DNA from: Balamuthia mandrillaris
Taxonomy: Eukaryota; Discosea; Longamoebia; Balamuthiidae
Assembly (NCBI GenBank): GCA_031835245.1
Contig: JAVKOQ010000532.1
Span: forward strand, 1-29,327
Direction: 5' to 3'
DNA: 29,327 nt
Below the pieces are notes generated by a model, which was not told the origin of the DNA, ran no database searches, and saw only the letters and a program-made list of their open reading frames with translations. Positions within the stretch are counted from its first letter, which is position 1; each line of letters starts with the position of its first letter. Below are positions 18,328 through 27,434 of this stretch, one piece after another. A program made the position numbers and the translations under genes.

Positions 18328-19183
18328 CTATTCTCCTCTGTAAATGACCACGTTGTTTTCCGTTTCGTGCAACCTGATTTCGTGCAGCAACCCTTTTGCG
18401 AAACAGACAGCACCAGCAAGAGTAAGAGATGCGAAAGGAAAAGGGAAGAAAGACAAACAAAAGAACCAAGAAGGTAACGAAAAACGACGGCGACGAACGA
18501 AAGAACGAAACGAGAAAGAAAGAAAGAAAGGAAGGAAGTGATGGAAGAGAAGAGGGGAAGAGCGGGGAATAGGCAAAGTTAAGAGAGCTGCTTACCTTTG
18601 GGCAGAACTGCCTCCAATTGGTTCCAACAAAATACAGCCACGTTTTCAGTGGTACTGACACGAGTGGCAAAGAATTCAACATCCAGATCTAAGTTCTGTA
18701 CCATTGCCGAGGACAGGCAGGAGAAAAAAGAGTTGCAGAGGGATGTTAAGGAAAAAGGAGAGAGGGAGAGAGAACGTTCAAAAGAGTGGCGAAACAATAA
18801 GGAAATGCACCTTATGATCCAGTTGAGAGAGAACAGCCTCGTTGATAGCGTTTTTGAGGTCGCTCAGGTTCATCACCATGCCGGTCACACTGTCAATCTT
18901 AAGAGTACATCAGAAAGAAAAAAAACAAAATTTTATTATTTTGTGCTCAACAACGAACCTCTCCTCTGACGAGCACCTCCAAAGTGTAGTTGTGTCCATG
19001 TCCATGAGGATTGTTACACTTGCCATAAATCCTTGTGTTTTCTTCGGCTGTGAGGGCAGGGCTGTGCAGCCGATGAGAGGCAGAAAAGGTTTCTCTCCGA
19101 CTTAACAGACAGATCGGCGGTCGTCGACCCTGTGATTCGGAGGAGGAAGAGGAGGAGGAAGAGGAAGAGCAGGCACGGTCCAT
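18328..19183 (-). CDS. PTS: 6-pyruvoyl-tetrahydropterin synthase
   Basis: Converts 7,8-dihydroneopterin triphosphate to 6-pyruvoyl-tetrahydropterin in the tetrahydrobiopterin pathway. Exons in sense order are 19183-18959, 18897-18811, 18695-18596 and 18392-18328; phases close, giving 158 residues (human 145). The zinc His residues are visible (FSASHRL; GHGHNY), as are the catalytic Cys in [13 protein letters not shown] and the Asp-His of LDHKNLD. The family motifs [12 protein letters not shown] and [12 protein letters not shown] and the end [13 protein letters not shown] are all present. I chose the start at MDRAC, because in-frame ATGs further upstream would add residues not seen in the family. 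The N-terminal Ser run is encoded by a GAG/GAA-type repeat. Both flanking genes are on the same strand. Confidence 0.96.
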
Positions 19184-19406
19184 CACAACGTGCCCATTCA
19201 ACCTGCTTTTCTTTTTTTTAAAAGTGTGCCCCCTCAAACAATTTCCCGCTAGAATGCAAGGCATGCCAAGCATTCAAAGAACTTATGGTTATTTATTATT
19301 GTGATTTATTGTGATTTATTGTGATTTATTGTGTTTTTTTATTTGTTGTTTTAAAACACTCGAGCTGCAGATGGGAGGATCGTGTGCAGGTGTTTTTTTC
19401 CAATCA
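19184..19406. promoter_or_regulatory. DUS3 3' region / PTPS upstream
   Basis: A 223-bp gap between two minus-strand genes, holding the DUS3 3' UTR with its AATAAA array and, nearer 19200-19290, the PTPS leader and promoter. No other gene seen. Confidence 0.4.
19291..19333 (-). repeat. Tandem decamer array carrying repeated AATAAA
   Basis: Plus strand reads GTGATTTATT three times in a row (19301-19330), flanked by partial copies. On the DUS3 sense strand this gives four AATAAA hexamers about 75-115 nt past the DUS3 stop, so it can act as a clustered poly(A) signal. Confidence 0.85.
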
Positions 19407-20281
19407 TCATCCTTCAGAGAGGGAGTAAGCATGAGAGCCGTGCTTTGGCGTGAACGAGAAGTTGGATGGCACGCGGCCTAACAGCAACTCGCTTATCTTT
19501 ATCCAATCTGTTCGTAGGTTTGTTTGGTTGAGAGTGTTTTTTTGTTACCACAGGAAAAAAAAATCACTCTGTTAAAAAAAAAAGAAACGGTTTTTCACAT
19601 ACCGCTGACGTTTGGACTGCTCATCATTGTCTCCAAGTCGTTTCGCCCATAATACGCAGGTGGTCTGTTGAGGTTTTGAGTTCATTGTCAGATGACAGTA
19701 AAGAGGGGGTCGTTTCTCTTTCATTTTTGTTGTCGCTTTTTGTGTTTGTGTTGAAAAGTTAAGAGTGAATCATACCTGTCCTTGAGCCGGGGCGGAAGCC
19801 TCTCTAACAATCCCACCGGCACATAACGAAACAGAAAACTGTTTTTGTTTTCTTTAAAATCAGTAACATAGAGAAACAAAGACTTAGGAGAAGAGATATT
19901 AGCAAACCTGAGCCATTGAAGCAAAAAGTCTCTGGTACGTTCCACACCCTACAGGAAACACAAAATTAGTTGTGAGAGACGCAACAGAAGAAATAACGAC
20001 AAATAGAATAATAAAGACTATGCACCAACGAAATAAAATAAATAAAAAAGTTGAATAAATGATATTGAACCTTGGTATCACTGCCCCAATGAAGAAGACC
20101 ATAGTTGGTAAAGTCTCGCAACATTTCAAAGCGTTCAGAGGAGGAGATGTCCCAATCGCGTCTCTCTTTGAGCTCCGTGAAGATCCACGGCTTAATGAGG
20201 GCACCTCTGGCTACCATTATGGATGACACTCCACTCTTTGCTTTCTGTTCTTCAGCCTTAGGTTTTTTCGATTAAGTTAGA

Positions 20282-20316
<35 letters not shown>

Positions 20317-22316
20317 TAAGAGAGAACGAGCAAGAGCGAGCCCGAGAGGAGAAAGAGACCTCTTGCCAGGAATAAATATCGCCATTGCCAATAACAGGGA
20401 CATTCACTGTCTGGACGCAGCGTTGAATGTATCCCCAATCGGCTTCTCGAGAGTATCTTTGAAGCCTCGACCGCCCATGCAACTTCACATTATCAAAAGA
20501 GTGAAACGCAAAGTAAGCGAAAGTCACCCCCTCTAATAACAAAGACACGTACAGTAATGGCATCGGCTCCCCAATCCGCAAAGAGAGGCATAAGCTTATG
20601 TGCATTGGGAGCCTTTTCGCTTTTGCCAATCCGAATTTTGATAGTAACGGGACAAGAGACAACGCTGCTCATTCCTCGCAAGACGCCACGAATCCGGTTT
20701 TTCCGCTCGAGCATGGCAGAACCCATTCCTTTGTTAACAATGAGGTCGATGGGACATCCTGCGTTAATGTCGATAAAATCTAACTCCATTTCGTTTTCCA
20801 AAACCTCCGCGCAACGAGTCATTTCATGCGGATGTGCTCCTGCTATCTTTGTTTTGTTTTTGTTTTTGTTTTTGGGGTTTTGGGTTTTATTTTAAATGAG
20901 AAGAAGAAAGCAGAAAGAAGAAAGAAGAAAAAGAAGAGGAAGAAACAGAAGCGGCAAAGAAGACGTACTTGGGCACCAAAGACATCTTCGCATGGATGGC
21001 GCTTGATGAGAGCCCATTCACTGATATGGCCTTGCAGGAGATTGGTGGCCAATGCCATCTCTCCACAAGTAATGTCTACTCCAAAGCGTTTACATATCCT
21101 GCGGAAAGGCAGATTGCCCACTGTCGTCAAAGGAGCAAGATAGAGTTGGTCCTTGAAATTTACCTGTTTGTTGTTTGGTATTTCAGTTCGATTTAAATGT
21201 GCGAACATATAACAAAAAAAAAAAAACAAAACAAAAACAAAAACAAAAACAAAAACAAAAACAAAAACAAAACCAAAAACAACAACAACAAAACAAAGGG
21301 AAAAGGAGAACAAGAAAGAGAAACCTTTTTCTTTTCTTCTTTTCGCAATGGAACTTCTGTGTCCCAAGAAGAAGGCTTGTCCAGAACAGAGGATTTGAGC
21401 TGGCGTGGTGATGACCCCGTTTGCTCATTTTCTTTTCCATCTTTCTTTTCCAGTTCCATATGTTCTTTGTGTTCAGCAACCTTGTCGTTTTCCTTATCCT
21501 TATCCTTTTCCTTTTCGTTCTCTATTTCTTTTGTGTGATCCTTTTCTGTTTTGTTTGCTTCTTCCTGTTCCTGTTCCTGTTCCTCTTCCTCGCCGTCAGG
21601 AATCGTGTTCAATGCTTTCAACGCTTGGAGGGCAGCAGTTGCTCGAGGAAGGGGATAACGTCGTGACCGAAGTTGCACCTGCACTTCTTTCTTTAAGTTG
21701 TTGGTAGAGAGCGAATCCGTGGGAGAGGCCATCCTCTAAACGTGTTTTAGTTTTGGTTCATTTAGTAAAGTTTTTGAGCAAGAGGAGGAGGAGGAGGAGG
21801 AGGAGGAGGAGGAGGAGGAGGAAGGAGGAGGAGGAGGAGGAGGAGGAGGAGGAGGAGGAGGGAGGAGGAGGGAGGAGGAGGAGGAGGAGGAGGAGGAGAG
21901 GAGGAGGAGGAGGAGGAGGAGAGGAGGAGGAGAGAACCTCTTCGTCTGTAACATTGGCATTATCTTTGACGTGAGCGGAGGCAAAACGACACGCTAGACC
22001 GTATGGGCACTAGTTCAAGCAAAGAGTAAGCAAGAGAATGAAAGCATAAAGACCGATGGGCGAGTTGAGAGTAGAGAATAAAGGAGAAGGACGATTATGA
22101 GAACGAAAGAATGAGAGCAGGAAGAGGGAGGCAAATTGGTACGTGGCCAGTTGTCGCGAAGATGTAGCAGTAGTCTCCAATGTCTGGCTCTTTTTGCTTC
22201 AAGAACAGCTCAGGGTCATGCGAATACGGACAGCTGTATAATGGAAACATTCAAAAAAAAAAAGAACAATAAGAGAAAGAGAAGCAAGAGAGGGAGAGGA
22301 GAAAGAAGAGGGAAAG

Positions 22317-22372
<56 letters not shown>

Positions 22373-22895
22373 AAAAAAACCTTTTTCGGGGACATTTTTC
22401 TTGGCCAGTGGCAATGCTGAAACATAACTAGGCAGCACAAACAGCAAAAAAAAAAAAAAAAAAAAAAATGAGGAACTGAGAAAAGGGAAAAGAGAACAGG
22501 GGAGGAGAGGAAGCGCTCCGTACTTTAGCTTCTTTTTCCAACTTTCTTCGCTTTCGCATTTGCTTTCTCGACAATTGTTTTACCTTTCATTTTTTTTAAA
22601 ATATTAGTACCACCACGCCTTCCCAACAAAAGCAAAAAGCAAAACAAACCTCTTCCTTAGGCACAGCAGAAAACTCGCCGGCGGCTTCGGCCTGCGTTCT
22701 TTTGCGCTGGTGGTGGGCCTTGCCGATGGCGCAGAGGTATTCCTTCTTGATGGGGGCGTCCCCGCTTTGCTCCCTTCGCAGGAGGGCCTCCTCCCTCTCC
22801 TCCTCCGTGGGAAGCTCCACGCAGGAGAGCTCCACCGCGCTGGGAGGCACCAGCCGCTCCGTTGCGCCCGCTTCGCCCCTCTGGCTTTCTTCCAT
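19407..22895 (-). CDS. DUS3L: tRNA-dihydrouridine(47) synthase, DUS3
   Basis: Flavin enzyme that reduces U47 of tRNA (and some mRNA uridines) with NADPH. Fourteen exons in sense order are 22895-22650, 22583-22524, 22427-22381, 22233-22143, 22009-21938, 21735-21325, 21163-20969, 20846-20553, 20482-20360, 20256-20071, 19948-19908, 19838-19776, 19664-19603 and 19507-19407. All phases close, giving 663 residues. The N-terminus has APIKKEYL as in other DUS3 proteins, then two CCCH fingers ([24 protein letters not shown]), an acidic Lys/Glu linker and the TIM-barrel ([33 protein letters not shown], catalytic Cys in [44 protein letters not shown]). The helical C-domain has [12 protein letters not shown] and [17 protein letters not shown] 22895 follows the family start; upstream in-frame ATGs (to 23036) would add residues encoded by the B-box-like repeat. 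Confidence 0.96.
20289..20316 (+). repeat. (GA)n microsatellite in DUS3 intron 9
   Basis: About 14 GA units, (CT)n in gene sense. It lies upstream of CTAAC and an A-rich 3' end. Confidence 0.9.
21220..21280 (+). repeat. (AAAAAC)n hexamer repeat in DUS3 intron 6
   Basis: Seven or so AAAAAC units, (GTTTTT)n in gene sense. A complementary copy in the opposite orientation lies in the next intron (20851-20873). Confidence 0.92.
21776..21934 (+). repeat. (AGG)n microsatellite filling DUS3 intron 5
   Basis: About 155 bp of GAG/AGG triplets make up nearly all of the 202-nt intron, so in sense the intron is a continuous CCT/CTC tract from donor almost to acceptor. Confidence 0.95.
22330..22370 (+). 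repeat. (GA)n microsatellite in DUS3 intron 3
   Basis: About 20 GA units, (CT)n in gene sense, close behind the GT donor. Confidence 0.92.
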
Positions 22896-23206
22896 TTCCT
22901 TTCTTTCTTGTTTCTTTTCTTTTTTTTTGGTGAAGTTTCCCGGTTCGACTCCTATCAACAACAATGTTGTTTTTTTTTCTTGTTTAAATATGTCTCCCGG
23001 TTCGACTCTAACGGATAACCATTCTTTTTTTTTCAAAAAATTGGACTTGGATATACTTAGGACAGGATGTGGTCTTCATGAAGGTTTGTCCAAATGGTTG
23101 AATGAACTTAAAGGTACATTACGGTAGACATAATTTGATTTCTAACCATTCCCCGTGATAAAAGAAGAAATAAAAATAAAGGAGGAAGAAAGAAAGAAAA
23201 CAAAAG
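22896..23206. promoter_or_regulatory. Bidirectional promoter DUS3 / THADA with two B-box-like motifs
   Basis: A 311-bp spacer between divergent start codons of two tRNA-modification genes. It contains the 13-mer CCCGGTTCGACTC twice, 57 bp apart (22939-22951 and 22996-23008). Each copy spans a GGTTCGANTC tRNA B-box core and is followed within about 20 nt by a T9 run. There are no tRNA stems around them, so these are not intact tRNA genes. Confidence 0.5.
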
Positions 23207-25629
23207 ATGAAGACGGGAGGCGGCTCTTACATGAAGAAGATCACCGTCCGCCAGCAACGGCGGAATGACCGGCCCGCCCAGTTGCTCCCAGTGAGCTACC
23301 CATCCTCTCCCATGCTGGACCGACTGAACCAGCAGATCCTTTCATCTCCTTCCGCAGCGGTCGAGCCTTTGACCTGGTTGAAAGCCGCTCTAACCGCCGA
23401 AAACTTGAAGGATCAGTTGTTGGCTTTGCGTCGTGCTGGTACCACTCTTCTTCTTTTTTGTGTGTGCGAGTGTTCCAATCTAAAACGTTTCGAAACCAAA
23501 AAAAAAAAAAAAGGATCGCTGCTCGGAAAAGTTAATCCGATGCAAGAAAAGAACAGAGAAGAAGAAGCGGCGGCAGCAGCAGAAGGAGAGAAAGCAAGTT
23601 ACAGGGTAGCGTTGGAGACACTGACGGACATGTTCTTTGACACGACGGTCGAGACGGAGCCGCTCCTCGCTCAACTGGTCCTCACCTTCAAAGCCATCCC
23701 CAAAGAAAGAAAGCGAGCCACCCAACAACAGGCCGGCAACGAAGCAGAAGGCGAGGGAGACCAAAGAGAAGACACTCTCTACCCCGTTCTTCTTTCCATC
23801 TTCTCCCAAAGGCTCGTGGCTTTTCTTTCTCAGCTTTCTGTTGCGCCATCGGGACAACAACCCTCAGAAGAAGCCAAAGCCAAGCGGTTCTCGCGTCTCC
23901 TCTTCACTCTCTACAACGCCCTCGAGGCACAACCGTTGTTGGTGGACTCTCTTTCTTCTAACGACAGCGCCAGTTGTTTTCTTCATCTGAGACAGCTTCT
24001 GAGCTTCCTCTCTGGGGAGATACTCGCTCGCTGCGCTCCACAGTTGCAAAGAAAGGAGGCCACCTCCCCTCTCGTCATTCGTGAGTGCGAGCTAGCCCTC
24101 AAGACCATCATCATGACATTGCATCGCTTCGCACCGCAACTGCGTCTTCGCTTCCGTCATTCGTTTTTCTTTATCGATCCGAAGAAGCGACAACCAGAAG
24201 AAGTGAAAGAAGAAAGCAAGAAAGGAGAAGATGAATATTTGATTGCGTTGATAAGAGAGATAAGCCACAATTTGCTTGCTGTGATGAAAGGAAGGAACAG
24301 TGATAGGGACTTGGTGGGACCAGCCGCCTTTTGTCTTTGTTCTCTCGTTCAGCAAGTTGCTGACGCTGTGTTGCTCCCTCAGCCTCCCACAACAGAAGAA
24401 GGAGAACAGCAAAAAAGTGCTGAAGAAGAAGAACGACACGAAAGGTCCTCGCAGAACATGAAGAACAAGACGAAAGAGGGCGAAGTGCGAGATGGCGAAG
24501 CAGAGCAAGAAGAGCAAGACGAAGATCTTATCAGAGCTACTACCACTTCTTCCTCTTCCATCAATCGTTACGAGGAAGAGGACTTGCATCGCTATCAAAC
24601 GGAGCTGTACTGGCACTTTTTCTTACTGCATGATGGACAGCCTCCTCTCCTCCTCGCTCTAGACGATGCTGAACGGCCTCAAACGACTTCTTCCTCCTCT
24701 CTCCAACCATCCATGGATTGGTTCTGGATGAACAAGCTGTTGCCCCAGGAAGAAAATTTAAGGGAGGTCTTTCTTAGCTTACCGCTTATCTCGAAGCTGG
24801 CGGTCTATCGTGGCCTCATAATTAACCTTCCTTTGCAAGTCCTGACGACGCCCTTTCATTCTCCTCTTCCTTCTTCCCAACAAGATCGCAAAACTTTGTT
24901 GTGGGACTTTCTGTTCCCTGTCATCATTGAGCTATGCAACCGTTCTGCTGCTGGCAAAGCCATCCGTGGATTCGCCTTTCAGATCTTGGATGCAACTGTG
25001 CGCACCATTAAGACCGTCCTGACAACTGCGTTTGCTTCTTCATCATCTTCGTTATCGGAAATAGTTCATCAAGAAACGATCTTTGGTGCGACGGTTGAGG
25101 ACTTTTTTTCTTCGTTTGCAGCTAGCATTCTGAACATGTTGTTTACGAACTGGGCGGACCCAAACGAGTCCATCGTCACTCAAGTCACCAAGATTTTTGA
25201 TTGCTTTCTAGAGGTCTATGACTTGTTTGCTCCCGGCTTCCGTGCGGAGGGTTCCACCAGCGCTCACAAATATTTCATGTTGGAGCTTGCCGACCGGTTG
25301 TTGCGAGCTGAAAGCCATAGAAAGGTCTGATTTTCCATACTTGTTCGTTCTTGTTTTCTTAAGCTTCTTCTTCTTGTCCTTGTCCATTTTATCTTCTTTT
25401 TCTTTGTGCTTCTTATGGTTCTGGTCCTCCTCCTACTCCCTCGTTCTCCATGGTTGTACCGCTTATATATTTCTCTGCTTTTAAAGGCCAAGTACACAGC
25501 GTTGCAGCTGTTGATAAACCGCATGGGAGCATCTCGTATCGTCAAAGAAATAAGCAGCGATTTCCTTCAACAGCTTTTGCCTGCTCTTGCGTTTGCCTCT
25601 TCCTCCCTCCCTCCCTTTCCTATCTCTTT

Positions 25630-25661
<32 letters not shown>

Positions 25662-27393
25662 CGTGTGTATTAACCAAAGAAAAACACACATACACACACA
25701 AACCACAGGGAGTCTTCGGCTCGCAGCGCAGCAGCCAGAGTCATCGACTCTTTTCTCATTTCTCTCAAACAAGAAGCAGAGAAAGACGAAGCCAACAACA
25801 ACGCATCAAGTAAGGTATCAGTGGAGGCAGCGCACAATAAATGCAGAACAGTCTGGCTATTGCCTGTAGTGACTGCTCTCTGCACCGAAGAAAAAGCGTT
25901 ACGACACGGAATGATGGTGTATGCACTTCCCTCCATTCTCCAACTCTTTCCTGGAGACCTTCATCACATCCTGTCCGCCATTGTTCTCTCTGAAGGGAAA
26001 GAAAAGAAGACTGACGAAAAAGAAGAACACAACGGATTGACGGCACCAAAGCTGCGAGCCCTCATCTCTGTGTTAAATACAGCGAGAAAGATGGACTTGT
26101 TGGATTCACATGCTCTCGAAACAATGGTGCTAGATTCTTCTGCTGCTACTTCTCTTTCTGTAGCTTCGTTATTGCGAATAGCGTTGGTGGATGAAGACCA
26201 AGAGCTGCGCGGAGATGCTCTGGACATGCTCTGTAATGGTCGAAGGAGCACAGAACTTCCGACCCGCTTCGAAATGGCTCTTGTGAAGTACTTCCTCTGG
26301 CACAATATCAAAAGCTCTTCTGCCTCCCTTCGCCAGAGCCTCACTCCAAAAGTGGGAAAGTTTCTCACTCGACTTAGAGATGTGGAGAGAGCAGAACGGA
26401 AGAAAAAGGTCGAGGAACGCAAGAAACATAGAAAACAAGGAACCGCTTCTCCACACGAACCAAGTCAAGATTCGGGGTTGGTTTTATCCTCTTATAGTTT
26501 TATCTCTTTGTTTGACTCGCATCCTTTAAACACAGCCTTCAATCGGATGTAAAAGAATTCTTCGAATGGCTTTGCGTTTTCTTGACAGGAGCGATGTATC
26601 CCGGTGCTCCATTCCAACGCAAGATGACAGCGCTCAGTCTCTACCAAGAACTCACCAATGTGTGCTGCCTGGTTCCCAAAAAGAGCACTGAACTAATCAA
26701 GCTCCCTTCTTCCTCTTCTGCACCATCCGAAGTTACTAACAAGGGCAACAAACCGGAGCTTGTAAACATCTTCTCTGAAGGCACATCTTCCGTTCTCGTC
26801 GCTTCTCTGTGGGATGACATCGACAACATGAGACAATTGGCGTACAGCACTGTGGCTAAGTTCCCTGCTCCTCTTCCTGGGTTTGAAAACCCCTCTCAGT
26901 TTTGTGGATTATTGCGAAGAGGTATTGCCATGACGTGTAGTCCAAGGGTACCTTTTTGTTTTTTCTTGCTCTGTGTTCTGTGTTGATTCTTCTTGTTCTC
27001 TGTAACGAGTTAATATTCGTCGCCTATTTATGTTTTATTTTGAAAGGCCAGAGAAACAGATACGGGAGCTAATGTGTTAAGGCTGGTACTTAGTAAGTAT
27101 GTTCGGCAATTGGGTTGGTACGTTAACCTCTGCGATGCCAGTGGTGCAATCGCCATGTCTTGCAGTACCGATGCTTCTCTATTCGCCGCCACCGAACCAA
27201 GTACACTTTCTCTTTACTCTTTCTCCCCTTCCTCTTTGCCTAATATTGACTGTCACTACAGCAGCAACACCAGCTCAACACTTTTTCCAGCAGATGTTGT
27301 TGCTATTAGATTCTCACATAGCAGTAGCCTCCCGAAATCTATTAGAAGCCTCTCAATTAGCACCCATGCATGGTCCTCTTCTTGCTATTCGGT

Positions 27394-27434
<41 letters not shown>

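Noticed and set aside
22938-23033. Possible tRNA genes, because of GGTTCGACTC followed by T9
   Set aside because: No T-stem pairing, no A box, no anticodon arm or acceptor stem upstream. Kept only as a B-box-like motif.
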